A DNA stretch of 64,000 nt from Cupriavidus numazuensis (GTDB taxonomy: Bacteria > Pseudomonadota > Gammaproteobacteria > Burkholderiales > Burkholderiaceae). The translations under genes were made by a program, and so were the position numbers. This document shows positions 54,782 through 63,948 of this stretch, piece by piece. The notes beneath the pieces were generated by a model that saw only the letters and a program-made list of their open reading frames with translations, did no database searches and was not told the DNA's origin. The stretch is taken from NCBI RefSeq assembly GCF_905397435.1, contig NZ_CAJPVI010000038.1, positions 26,455 through 90,454 of the forward strand, given 5' to 3'. The first letter of the stretch is position 1. Each line of letters starts with the position of its first letter.

Positions 54782-57700
54782 GTGAGCACTCCCCGGAGTC
54801 AGACAATGCAAGTGGACATCTCAACAGCACGCCGGAGGCAGCAGGCGACGGACGCACGGCCATCGAAGACTTCCGTCATGTCGGCCGCCATGACAGCGAT
54901 CATGGCCGGCTTGATCCTGCTGGTCGCCATGCTCACCGTACCCGCGATGGCGGCAACCCCCGTGCGCGCCGCTCCCGCACTTCCGTCCCGCATTGTGGTC
55001 GGTGTCATAGTCGATGAGATGATGCCAATCGAGGGCGTAAAGAACGGCCAGCTGACCGGCTTCAGCGGAGACCTGCTGCGGCAGTTGCTCGAAGGCTCCG
55101 GCAGTCGCCTGCAGGCGCGCAGCTTTCCCGATCGCAGGTCCTTGCTTGAAGCGGCCTGCAAGGGAGACGTCGACCTCGTCATGAGCGCGGTGCCGCGCGA
55201 CGAATTCCAGCACTGCCTGCACTATTCGGCGCCCTATCTCGAACGCAGCGTGGTGCTGGTGGCGCGACAGGGCGATCAGCGAGCGTCGGATCCGGGTTTC
55301 CTTGACAATGCCCGCGTTGCACTGGAAGCCGGTTCTCCGTGGACGGCAGAATGGCGCAAAGATCATCATCAGGCCAATCTCACCGAAACCGCAACCGTCA
55401 CCGACGCGCTGGACAAAGTCGTCATTGGCGAAGCAGATGCCTATCTCGGCCTGACGTTCTCGGTCAACCACCTGCTTGAGCAGCCACACTACGCCACCTT
55501 GCGCGGTGTCCGTCTGCTGCATCCCCGCTGGGCGGGCTTTCACTTTGGCGGTCCGGTAAGAAGCAATGCGATCCTTGCCGAGATTGACCGCCAGCTGGCG
55601 CGGATTCCCGATGTCGTGCTGGAGAAGCTTCGTGATCGCTGGCTGCAGAACCATGGCGCGCTGGCGAAAGGCCCCTTTACCGTTTCCGCCCCCGAACGAG
55701 ACGTGCTGCAACGCCGCGGCATGATCCGCTACACCATAGTGGCGCCCTTGCCGCCTTATGCGTTCGAAAATGGCGAGCGCCAGGAAGTTGGCATTACCGT
55801 CGACTACATTACCTACCTCGGCAAGATGCTCGGCGTGCCGGTCGAGTTTGTGCGCACCCGCGACCTTGCTGACGCGATACAACAGGCGAAGGCCGGTACC
55901 GTCGACGTCATTGCCGGCACGTCGCAACAGCGGGGCTCTCCCCTGGTGGTGACGGTGGGTGCCTACGAGACAGCGCCGATGGCGATCGTTGCCCCGGCGT
56001 CCGCAACACTCGCGCCCGGCCTCCCGTCGCTCGCGGGCAAGCGACTTGCCATCGCCGATGACGAGCCGATGTCCGTCGCGATTCGTGAGCGCCTGCCGGA
56101 CGTGGTGCTCGTTCATGTCAAGAGCACCCGCGACGCACTGAATGCGGTAAGCGAGCACCGCGCCGATGCCATGATCGGCAACCTGACGACCATGGACGCC
56201 CTGATCCGCAGCGAGTACCCGGGCGAGCTCCGCATTGTCGGGCCGGCCGGCTTCCAGCAGGATCTTGTCCTGATGACGGCCCCCGGCATCGCCGAACTGG
56301 TCCCGGCATTCAAGCGGGCAATGGTCATGATGCCGGAGCTGGAGAAGCTCCGGATCCGTTCGCGCTGGCAGGCCGCCAACTACCGGTTCGATGCCCCGTG
56401 GGGCACGATCGTGCGACGCATCTGGCCGCTTCTGCTGCTTTGCGCCATCGCGATGTTTGCCGTCGCCTTCAACTACTCGCGGCTGCGCAGGGAAATCCGG
56501 CGGCGCCGCGCAGCGGAGCAACAGCTCCAGTGCCAGCTCGCGCTGAAGGATGCGCTGATGGAGTCTTTGCCGTATCCCGTGGTCGCGAAGGACTCCGACC
56601 AGCGATACGTCGAGGTGAATGCCGCATTCGAAGCGCTTGTCGGGATGTCGAAGCACCGACTGATCGGCAGGAAAGCGGATGCCCTGGACGCGCGGCAACC
56701 CGAAGCCAGTCTCCACGTTATCGACGACCTCTGCGAGGAGGCCATCGCCACCATGACACCGCGTGACGCCCAACTGGCTTTCCGCGACGCCGCGGGCCAG
56801 GCGCACACCATGATCTACGGCGTGCGCCCGTTTCGCGCTGGCGACGGCAGCGCAGGCGGGGTCATCGCAACACTGGCGGACATCACCGAAATCTACGAGG
56901 CACAACAGCGCGCACTGCTGCTCGAACGCCGGCTGCAGGACGTCACCAGCAGCCTGCCTGCCATCGTGTACCAGATGCGGCGCCTGCGTCGAACAGGAGC
57001 GCATGCGGAGTTCACCTATGCGGCGGGCAACGGCGACGAAACCATGGGACTGTCGCCGGACGACCTGCTCGGTGACGCGCAAGCGCTGGACCATTTCCTC
57101 CATCCCGATGACCGTGAACGCGTGCAAGCCGAGCTGGACCGATCCGAGGAGACCCGGGAGCCCTTCGACCTCGAATGCCGACTGGTTGGCCGGCATGGCA
57201 TCCGCTGGGTCAACTTCCGTGCGGTCGCTCGCCGGGACGAAAATGCCACGCTCTGGAGCGGCGTCATTGCCGATGTCACGGATCAGCACACCCAGGCCGA
57301 AGCCCTGGCAAAGGCGAAGGATGCCGCCGAGGCCGCGCTGCGCGCCAAGGAAAGCTTCCTTGCCATGATGAGCCATGAGATTCGCACACCGTTGAACGGC
57401 GTGCTCGGCCTGGTCGAAGTGCTCCAGTCCACCGCGCTGACGTCGGAGCAGCAGAAGATGCTTGCCCTGGTCGTCGAGTCGGGCCAGGCGCTCGCGCAGA
57501 TCCTGGACGACGTGCTCGACTATGCCAAGATCGAAGCGGGCCGGCTGGCCATTCTGCCCGCCCCGATGGATCTTCGCGAACTCTCCGACAGCGTGCTCGG
57601 CTTGCTGGCACCGCAGGCGCATGGCAAGAAGCTTCATCTGCGCGTGCATATTGCGGCAGAAGTGCCCGCCACCATCCACGCCGACGCCATCCGGCTGCGG

Positions 57701-59227
57701 CAGATCCTGTTTAATCTGCTGGGGAATGCCATCAAGTTCACCGACCATGGCGAGGTCATTCTCCGCATGGAAGCGGCGGCCGTGTCGGACGGCGAAGCCG
57801 AACTGACCATTACTGTGTCTGACACCGGCATAGGCATCTCACCCGACAACCTGCAACGGCTTTTCGCGCCGTTTGTACAGAGCGAACCCACTTCGACGCG
57901 CCGATACGGCGGCACCGGGCTGGGCTTGTCCATCTGCAAGCGGCTCGCCGGCCTGATGGGCGGCAAGCTGAGCATGCAAAGCGAGCCCGGCGAAGGCACG
58001 AGTGTCACGCTGCGCCTGCGGTGCCCGGTGGTCCATGCCCGGTACGATCTGCCCACCTTCCATGGAAAGCAGGTTTTCCTCGATATCTCCGATGCAGAGC
58101 TCGCGGCCTCCGTGCGTGCCCATGCCGAGGCAGCCGGCCTGGTTGTGCTGTCGACACTCCCCGACAAGGCCAGTCGCTATTCCCATCTCATTGACGGCGA
58201 CACGCCGCCGCCGGGTGTCCCTTCGAGTCGGCTGGTCTATGTCACCAGGGCTCCCAAGCAGCTCGGTTTCCGCGTGCTGGGAGACCAGGTCCGGCTCAGT
58301 CAGAACCCGCTTCGCTGGGGCGCGTTCCTTGGTGCCATCCAGGCGTCGATCGGAAGCCAGGCCGCCGTGGCCGCAGCCGTAACGGAGCCTGCCTGCACCA
58401 GCACAGCCGCGTTGCCCGTTGCCCTGCATGGCCGGTTCACGCCACCGCGCATCCTGGTGGCAGAAGACCATCCGATCAACCGTGAACTGATCAAGCAGCA
58501 GCTCAGTCTGCTCGGCTATCGGTGCACGCTGTGCGGTGACGGTCAGGAGGCGCTGCAGACCTTGCACCGCGAGCATTTCGACCTGGTCCTGACGGATTGC
58601 CATATGCCTGTCATGGATGGCTTCGAACTGACGCGTGCGATTCGCACCAACACCGATGAACGCTTGCGTGCGTTGCCTGTCATCGGCGTTACAGCCACGA
58701 CGCTTGCGGAAGAGCATCAGCGGTGCTTCGATGTCGGCATGAATGGATGCGTTCTGAAGCCGACTACGCTGGCTTCGATGCAGAAGGCCATTTCGCGCGC
58801 ACTAAGCGAGCCGGAACACGTCGCGACGCGGGTTGTGGCGAGCAGCCGCCAGGCCAGTGGCCTTGAAGAAGCGAGCGGGCTGAACTTCGACGCTTCAAAG
58901 ATCCACGAACAGGACTTCATCCAGGCTCTCGGTGGCGCGCCATGGTCCGACGCCATGTTGAGCACGTGCCTGAGCTCCATCGGCTCCGATCGTGATGCAC
59001 TGGAAGCCAGCCTGCGCAATAGCTCGATTTCCGAGCTACGCCAGTGGTGCCATCGCGCAGGCGGCGCGCTGGCGGTGTTTCAGCATGCGTATATCGACCA
59101 GCTTTTTGATGAGTTCGGCGTCATCGTGAAACAGGGAGACGTAGGCAAGATTCGGGCAGCAGGAAAAACCATGCTGGAGATGATGTCTCACGTACTGAAT
59201 CAACTCGCAGTGCCCCGAACGGCGTAG
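54782..59227 (+). CDS. BvgS/EvgS-type hybrid sensor histidine kinase B
   Basis: A 1481-residue paralogue of kinase A with one more PAS domain. After a membrane segment (about 37-58) come two Venus-flytrap domains (about 70-290 and 315-545), a transmembrane helix (about 547-565), PAS1 (575-700) and PAS2 (715-845). HisKA carries H865 (MMSHEIRTPLNG). HATPase, a diverged receiver-like segment, a receiver with D1272 (LTDCHMPVMDG) and HPt H1424 (WCHRAGGA) follow. It starts at GTG with AGGGAG four bases upstream; ATG 54806 is the alternative. The NarL-type regulator gene follows at 121 bp, so this is the probable cognate pair. Confidence 0.93.
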   Translation: MSTPRSQTMQVDISTARRRQQATDARPSKTSVMSAAMTAIMAGLILLVAMLTVPAMAATPVRAAPALPSRIVVGVIVDEMMPIEGVKNGQLTGFSGDLLRQLLEGSGSRLQARSFPDRRSLLEAACKGDVDLVMSAVPRDEFQHCLHYSAPYLERSVVLVARQGDQRASDPGFLDNARVALEAGSPWTAEWRKDHHQANLTETATVTDALDKVVIGEADAYLGLTFSVNHLLEQPHYATLRGVRLLHPRWAGFHFGGPVRSNAILAEIDRQLARIPDVVLEKLRDRWLQNHGALAKGPFTVSAPERDVLQRRGMIRYTIVAPLPPYAFENGERQEVGITVDYITYLGKMLGVPVEFVRTRDLADAIQQAKAGTVDVIAGTSQQRGSPLVVTVGAYETAPMAIVAPASATLAPGLPSLAGKRLAIADDEPMSVAIRERLPDVVLVHVKSTRDALNAVSEHRADAMIGNLTTMDALIRSEYPGELRIVGPAGFQQDLVLMTAPGIAELVPAFKRAMVMMPELEKLRIRSRWQAANYRFDAPWGTIVRRIWPLLLLCAIAMFAVAFNYSRLRREIRRRRAAEQQLQCQLALKDALMESLPYPVVAKDSDQRYVEVNAAFEALVGMSKHRLIGRKADALDARQPEASLHVIDDLCEEAIATMTPRDAQLAFRDAAGQAHTMIYGVRPFRAGDGSAGGVIATLADITEIYEAQQRALLLERRLQDVTSSLPAIVYQMRRLRRTGAHAEFTYAAGNGDETMGLSPDDLLGDAQALDHFLHPDDRERVQAELDRSEETREPFDLECRLVGRHGIRWVNFRAVARRDENATLWSGVIADVTDQHTQAEALAKAKDAAEAALRAKESFLAMMSHEIRTPLNGVLGLVEVLQSTALTSEQQKMLALVVESGQALAQILDDVLDYAKIEAGRLAILPAPMDLRELSDSVLGLLAPQAHGKKLHLRVHIAAEVPATIHADAIRLRQILFNLLGNAIKFTDHGEVILRMEAAAVSDGEAELTITVSDTGIGISPDNLQRLFAPFVQSEPTSTRRYGGTGLGLSICKRLAGLMGGKLSMQSEPGEGTSVTLRLRCPVVHARYDLPTFHGKQVFLDISDAELAASVRAHAEAAGLVVLSTLPDKASRYSHLIDGDTPPPGVPSSRLVYVTRAPKQLGFRVLGDQVRLSQNPLRWGAFLGAIQASIGSQAAVAAAVTEPACTSTAALPVALHGRFTPPRILVAEDHPINRELIKQQLSLLGYRCTLCGDGQEALQTLHREHFDLVLTDCHMPVMDGFELTRAIRTNTDERLRALPVIGVTATTLAEEHQRCFDVGMNGCVLKPTTLASMQKAISRALSEPEHVATRVVASSRQASGLEEASGLNFDASKIHEQDFIQALGGAPWSDAMLSTCLSSIGSDRDALEASLRNSSISELRQWCHRAGGALAVFQHAYIDQLFDEFGVIVKQGDVGKIRAAGKTMLEMMSHVLNQLAVPRTA

Positions 59228-59300
59228 CGGCACTCGGCACCTTCGTTGATCTGCACGCACGCCATGGCAGATTCTTTTCTCGCGAGCCTCTACACTGGGA

Positions 59301-59315
59301 TCGGATTTCTTCAAC
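59301..59315 (+). promoter_or_regulatory. Palindromic motif, weaker copy (NarL-type regulator gene)
   Basis: TCGGATTTCTTCAAC differs in three positions from the copy upstream of the ESPR gene. It lies about 33 bp before the regulator ATG, a place suited to autoregulation. Confidence 0.4.
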
Positions 59316-59348
59316 CGCAAGGGCCACAATAACTACAAGGGGTAGGTG

Positions 59349-59990
59349 ATGATTATTCGAGTCATGCTTGCCGACGACCACCCGCTGATCCTGGTGGGTG
59401 CCCGTCATGTGCTGTCAACGGAACTCGGCTTCACCATCGTTGGGGAAGCCCAAAGCGCCGATTCACTGATGGACATGCTGGAAACCACGTCATGCGATGT
59501 TCTCGTCACTGACTTCTCCATGCCCAGCGAACGCAATGCAGACGGACTTGCCATGCTGGGCGCCATCCGCCGGCGCTTCTCGCAGGTCCGCATTGTCGTA
59601 CTGACGATGCTCGACAATGCTGCGCTGCTGCAAAGCATGCGTGATGCCGGGGCTCTGGGTGTCCTGAACAAGCGCGGCGACATGGCGGAGTTGCCATCGG
59701 CGATCGTTACCGCGTTTCAGGGAAGGCCTTTCCTGGGGAAATCCGTGCAGCGCGAAATGGAGGCCCTGGGCATCAACCGGCCTGCGACAACGCCGGCCCA
59801 GGTATTGAGCCCGCGCGAAATTGAAGTGGTCCGTCTGTATGCCGGCGGCATGTCGGTGTCAGCGGTCGCGCAGCACCTGCATCGCAGCATCAAGACGATC
59901 AGTACCCACAAGCACAGCGCCATGGAGAAGCTTGGCATTCGCAGCGATGCGGAACTCTATCAATACGCCGTGCAGAACGGCCTGATGTAG
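59349..59990 (+). CDS. NarL/FixJ-family response regulator (BvgA/EvgA-like)
   Basis: A 213-residue two-domain regulator. The receiver (1-125) has ADDHPLI, D55 (VTDFSMPSE) and a lysine in VLNKRGDM. The C-terminal LuxR-type helix-turn-helix (about 150-212) has LSPREIEVVRLYAGGMSVSA and SIKTISTHKHSAMEKLGI. This build is that of BvgA, EvgA and RcsB, the partners of multistep hybrid kinases. AAGGGG lies upstream, and ATG 59349 is preferred to the GTG one codon before. It is directly downstream of kinase B and the best candidate to bind the palindromic motif. Confidence 0.93.
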   Translation: MIIRVMLADDHPLILVGARHVLSTELGFTIVGEAQSADSLMDMLETTSCDVLVTDFSMPSERNADGLAMLGAIRRRFSQVRIVVLTMLDNAALLQSMRDAGALGVLNKRGDMAELPSAIVTAFQGRPFLGKSVQREMEALGINRPATTPAQVLSPREIEVVRLYAGGMSVSAVAQHLHRSIKTISTHKHSAMEKLGIRSDAELYQYAVQNGLM

Positions 59991-60419
59991 CGCGCTTCGG
60001 TCCATCCCCGGGACCGCTTCGCACGTCCGATTCCCATATTCCATGCAGCGATCCGGCGTCTGCGGAACCGGACTACTTCTATGCTCCCCGACTGGCTCGC
60101 ACTCGTGATCTGACCCTCCCGAGTATTCAACCCGCCTGTCCTCCCCTGGCAGGCGTTTTTGGCGCAATCGGGTCTCACGGTTGGTCAGCACGACGCTGGC
60201 TGTTGGCCGTACTGCCATGCCCCCGCTTCCCCACCAGAAAATCCGCTCTCCCGGCTCTCGTGCACCCTGCACAGTGCTCGCATGCACTTTCAATGAACGG
60301 AACAGCGCACGGTTACGCATTGACTCGCCACGGACGGGCGGCGACTCTGAACGCCAACGTTGCGCGTCCACGAGTGTCGGGACAGCGTCTCCATAACATC
60401 CTCGAAAGAGACCGCCTTC
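59991..60419. other. Intergenic region after the regulator gene
   Basis: About 430 bp without a supported gene. It contains a weak motif copy (60068-60082, CCGGACTACTTCTAT) and a terminator. The rest must hold the promoter of the MmgE/PrpD gene, but no clear boxes were found. Confidence 0.55.
60133..60160 (+). terminator. Rho-independent terminator
   Basis: CGCCTG and CAGGCG enclose an 11-base loop and are followed by five T residues. It marks the right edge of the regulator/adhesin block. Confidence 0.8.
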
Positions 60420-61829
60420 ATGTCCCAACAACCGTCCACTTCCCCATCCCAATGCCCCCCGCTGGAGCAAGCCGTTGTCCGCCTGATCCAGGAACTGACC
60501 TTCGGCCATCTCGACGCCCCGGCGCATGCCGGCGTCAGCCGGCTCATGCGCGACCAGCTTGCGCTGCAGATCGGCACCTCGCAGATGCCGTGGTCGCAAC
60601 AGGTGCTCGCCTATGCGACATCGCAACAGCGTCCGGGCCGCAGCCATGTGGCGGCCCACTCGCTCACCATGAGCGCAGCCGACGCCGCGTTCGTCAACGG
60701 CGCCTATGGCCACGGCTTCGAGTACGACGACGCGCACGGCCCCAGCGCGAGTCACCCCGGGAGTTGCGTGATTCCTGCTGCGCTGGCGATCGGTGAGGAG
60801 CTGGGATCGAGTCTCGAAGACATCATCACCGCGCTCGTTGCCGGCTACGAGGTCTACACGCGCATCGGCGTGCTGGCAGCACCCGACCTGCTCAAGCGCG
60901 GCTTCCATCCGCATGCGGTGCTGTCGAACTTCGGCGCGGCGGCGGTCGCGGCCAAGCTCCGCAAGTTCGATGCGGAGACGACGCTGCACGCGCTCGCCAT
61001 CGCGCTGAGCCATGCGTCCGGTACTACCGAGTACACGTCGACCGGCGGCTCGATCAAGCGCGTGCATGCGGGCATCGGCACGCGCAACGGCATGGTCGCC
61101 GCGGACATGGCACAGGCGGGCATCACAGGGCCACGCGCCTTCCTGAGCGGCAACAAGGGACTGTTCCGCACCTTCCTGCAACGCGGGCCCGGCGACGGCG
61201 CGGAAGACCGGTTCCGGCTCGACCAGCCATTCGAGATCGGCACGGTCTGGCTCAAGGCGTATTGCGCGTGCTATTGCACGCATGCCTATATCGACGCGAT
61301 CCGGCCGTTCGCGAGCCGCCGCGCCGACATCACGGACGTGCATGCGCGCATCCACCCGGCGTTCAACGTCGTGGTCGGCAACGCCAATGCCAACGCCTAC
61401 GAGCCGTCCAATATCGAGCACGTGCAGTTCAGCCTGCCGACGCAGATGGCGTTCGCGCTGCTCGGCCTGGGCAACGGCTATCGCGTCCACCGCGACTACC
61501 TCGCCGCCCGCATCGACATGGCCCCGGTCATTGCCACGGCACGCAGCATTCGCATCTCCGAAGCGCCCGAACTCGAACAGCGCTATCCGGGCAAGTTCGT
61601 GGCCGACGTGACGGCCACCTTCCGCGACGGCTCGACGGAGCACGTGTTCGTGGAAGACCCGATCGGCACGCTCGCGAACCCGATGTCGGAGGAAGCGCAG
61701 GACGCGAAGTTCATGGAACTGACCACCGATGTGCTTGGCAGCGAACGGGCCCAGGCATTGCTCGCCATGCTGAGGAAAATGGACCCGCGCACAGGCGTCG
61801 CGGACCTGGCGAATCTCATGCACTGCTAA
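60420..61829 (+). CDS. MmgE/PrpD family protein
   Basis: A 469-residue protein of the MmgE/PrpD family, which includes 2-methylcitrate dehydratase and cis-aconitate/itaconate-type enzymes. Family blocks seen are NGAYGHGFEYDDAHG near residue 100, TGGSIKRVHAGIGTRNGMVAA and FEIGTVWLKAYCACYCTHAYID, quoted by position only where long. It is followed by nitroreductase and Bug receptor genes, suggesting a peripheral catabolic set for an organic acid. The substrate is not known. ATG 60420 is followed by a polar N-terminus typical of the family. Confidence 0.9.
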   Translation: MSQQPSTSPSQCPPLEQAVVRLIQELTFGHLDAPAHAGVSRLMRDQLALQIGTSQMPWSQQVLAYATSQQRPGRSHVAAHSLTMSAADAAFVNGAYGHGFEYDDAHGPSASHPGSCVIPAALAIGEELGSSLEDIITALVAGYEVYTRIGVLAAPDLLKRGFHPHAVLSNFGAAAVAAKLRKFDAETTLHALAIALSHASGTTEYTSTGGSIKRVHAGIGTRNGMVAADMAQAGITGPRAFLSGNKGLFRTFLQRGPGDGAEDRFRLDQPFEIGTVWLKAYCACYCTHAYIDAIRPFASRRADITDVHARIHPAFNVVVGNANANAYEPSNIEHVQFSLPTQMAFALLGLGNGYRVHRDYLAARIDMAPVIATARSIRISEAPELEQRYPGKFVADVTATFRDGSTEHVFVEDPIGTLANPMSEEAQDAKFMELTTDVLGSERAQALLAMLRKMDPRTGVADLANLMHC

Positions 61830-61968
61830 CGTCAAAGCACACCTCGTGGGCCAACGTTCAAGGTACGGAATGCCCGCGGCTCGATCCGACTCGCTGCCGC
61901 ATTCCGTCCCTATAGTGGCTTGGCATGATTGGGCCACTCCCTGGCCCGTGATGGACAGGAGATATGCA

Positions 61969-62670
61969 ATGCCGCAGCACCCCGACAGCAGCCAGCCCGG
62001 CAACGACCTCGACACGCTCAACCGGCTGATGTCCGAGCGCTTCACCTGCCGGGCATACCGCAACGAAGCCGTGCCCGACGCGCTGATCCGCAGCATCGTG
62101 AGCACCGCGAAGCAATGCGCTTCATGGTGCAACGTGCAGCCCTGGCACCTCGTCATCGGCTCGCTCGACACGACGGAGCGCTTCCGCAACGCGCTGGTCG
62201 AGGAAGCCAGCCACGCACCCGAGGTGGACTCCGATATTCCGTTCCCCGATGCCTACCGTGGCCTGCACGCACAGCGCCGACAGGAAACCGGCTACCGGCT
62301 CTATGAAGCGCTCGGCATCGACCGGCACGACCGCGAACGCCGCGCGAGCCAGAGCTTCGAGAATTTCAGGCTGTTCGGCGCGCCGCACGTGGCCATCGTG
62401 ACGATGGCGGCAGACCTCGGCCCCTACGCGGCCGTCGACTGCGGCGGCTTCATCGCGTCGTTCCTGCTCGCTGCGCACGCGCACGGCATTGCGACCACGC
62501 CGCAGGCCGCGATTGCCCGGCACGCGAAGTTCGTGCGCTCGCACTTCGGCATCGGCGATGACCGCAAGATGGTGTGCGCGATCTCGTTCGGCTATGCCGA
62601 CCCTGCACACCCGGCCAACAGCTTCCGCACCAGCCGCGCGCCCGACGACGAAATCATGACGCTGGTGTAG
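61969..62670 (+). CDS. Nitroreductase family protein
   Basis: A 233-residue flavoprotein of the nitroreductase superfamily. The N-terminal RFTCRAYRNEAVPD and SWCNVQPWHLVI motifs bind FMN, and a C-terminal GIGDDRKMVCAISFGYAD block is characteristic. These enzymes reduce nitro groups, quinones or related acceptors with NAD(P)H. AGGAG lies 8 bases before ATG 61969, which decides between several in-frame starts. It follows the MmgE/PrpD gene on the same strand. Confidence 0.9.
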   Translation: MPQHPDSSQPGNDLDTLNRLMSERFTCRAYRNEAVPDALIRSIVSTAKQCASWCNVQPWHLVIGSLDTTERFRNALVEEASHAPEVDSDIPFPDAYRGLHAQRRQETGYRLYEALGIDRHDRERRASQSFENFRLFGAPHVAIVTMAADLGPYAAVDCGGFIASFLLAAHAHGIATTPQAAIARHAKFVRSHFGIGDDRKMVCAISFGYADPAHPANSFRTSRAPDDEIMTLV

Positions 62671-62773
62671 CGCCCGGTTTGCGCGGAGGTTTCAAGGCAC
62701 GGAACAGGACGCCGATCCTGGATTGAACCGTCTGCGCGCAGCCATATCCCCATTACAAATCCAAGGAGACGAC

Positions 62774-63745
62774 ATGACCGGCAGAAGGGATTTCCTGAGA
62801 TCCATGGCATCGCTGGGCGCGGTTGCGTGCGCGCCAGCAGTGTTTGGCGAGCAGTACCCATCCAGGCCGATCCGCATCATCGTGCCAGCCTCTGCCGGCA
62901 CCGCGGTGGATGTCACGGCGCGCTTCGTGGCCGAGGCCTTGTCGAAGAGCCTGAAGTCCCCGGTCATGGTCGACAACCGTGCCGGTGCTGGCGGCCTGAT
63001 CGGCGCCGAAGCCGTCGCCAAATCGCCGGCCGATGGCTATACGCTGCTGTTCGCCGGCATCCCGCATCTGACCACGCGCTGGTTCGTCGACGGGCCGGTC
63101 AACTTCGATCCGGTCAAGGACTTCGCGCCGCTGGCCAGGCTGAGCAGTTCCGCGCTGTGCCTCGCGGTCAAGGCCGATTCGCCGTACCGCACGCTGGAAG
63201 AACTGGTCGCCGCGATGAAACGCAAGCCCGGTGACATCACGTACGCGTCGGGCGGGGCTGGCAGCACCTCTCATCTTTGCACAGTGGTGCTGAACGACCT
63301 GACAAAAACACGGGCCAAACACATTCCCTACAAAGGCAACAGCCCGGCGGTGACCGACGTGATCGCGGGCCAGGTGGACTTCACCTGCCAGGGCGCGCCG
63401 AGCGTCGTGCCGATGGTCAAGGCCGGCAAGCTGCGCGGGCTTGTGGTCACGAGCCCCGAACGCTGGCCCGAGATCCCGAACGTTCCGACCGCGGCGCAGG
63501 TGGGCTTGCCCGGCTTCAAGGTGTCGTCGTGGATGGGCGCGCTCGCGCCGGTGCAGACGCCGGCGCCCATCGTCGAACGGCTGTCCGAAGAACTGGTGCG
63601 TATTGCGCGCACGCCGGCCTTCAAGGACTTCTGCGCGCGGCAGTCGACTTATGTTGATATCGCGGATCGGCGGCAGTTCCTGGTTGAGTTGCCTCAGGAG
63701 GATGCGCACTGGAAGCGGATTGCGCAGCTTTCGAAGGAGTCTTGA
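62774..63745 (+). CDS. Bug family (TctC) periplasmic solute receptor
   Basis: A 323-residue extracytoplasmic receptor of the tripartite tricarboxylate type, a family greatly expanded in Burkholderiales. The N-terminus TGRRDFLRSMASLG looks like a Tat-type signal peptide. The mature part starts near YPSRPIRIIVPASAGT and has the typical GAGGLIGAEAVAKSPADGYT and HIPYKGNSPAVTDVIAGQVD blocks. No TctA/TctB membrane genes are nearby, which is common for Bug proteins. CAAGGAGA precedes the ATG. Confidence 0.93.
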   Translation: MTGRRDFLRSMASLGAVACAPAVFGEQYPSRPIRIIVPASAGTAVDVTARFVAEALSKSLKSPVMVDNRAGAGGLIGAEAVAKSPADGYTLLFAGIPHLTTRWFVDGPVNFDPVKDFAPLARLSSSALCLAVKADSPYRTLEELVAAMKRKPGDITYASGGAGSTSHLCTVVLNDLTKTRAKHIPYKGNSPAVTDVIAGQVDFTCQGAPSVVPMVKAGKLRGLVVTSPERWPEIPNVPTAAQVGLPGFKVSSWMGALAPVQTPAPIVERLSEELVRIARTPAFKDFCARQSTYVDIADRRQFLVELPQEDAHWKRIAQLSKES

Positions 63746-63753
63746 TATTGGTT

Positions 63754-63920
63754 TTGGCAGGCGCCGCTGTTTTGTTGGCGTAGCCGGCGGCGTTTCTCGT
63801 GGGATTGGGTGGTCGTGCTTGGCAGGCGTCGTTGTTTCGCTCGGCGTAGCCGGCGGGTTTTGGTTGAGACCAGGGTATCGCTCTTGGCCTGCGCCGCTGT
63901 TTCGCCGGCGTAGCCGGCGA
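63754..63920. repeat. Three copies of a 65-bp-period repeat
   Basis: Copies start at 63754, 63819 and 63884, exactly 65 bp apart. Each reads approximately TTGGCAGGCGCCGCTGTTT followed by GGCGTAGCCGGCGG. The intervening spacers are less conserved. No gene is seen between 63746 and the window end. Confidence 0.8.
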
Positions 63921-63923
63921 GTC

Positions 63924-63948
63924 ACTTTTTGTCCGAGCGACAAAAAGT
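63924..63948. repeat. Palindrome next to the 65-bp repeats
   Basis: ACTTTTTGTC and GACAAAAAGT form a perfect 10-bp inverted repeat around a 5-base loop. Similar ACTTTTTGTC-type palindromes are recurrent intergenic repeats in related bacteria, to my knowledge. Confidence 0.7.

Noticed and set aside
54821..57748. 975-residue open frame on the minus strand
   Set aside because: It is antisense to hybrid kinase B, whose domains are unmistakable.
59859..62189. 776-residue open frame on the minus strand
   Set aside because: It overlaps the end of the regulator gene and the whole MmgE/PrpD gene on the other strand and has no domain.
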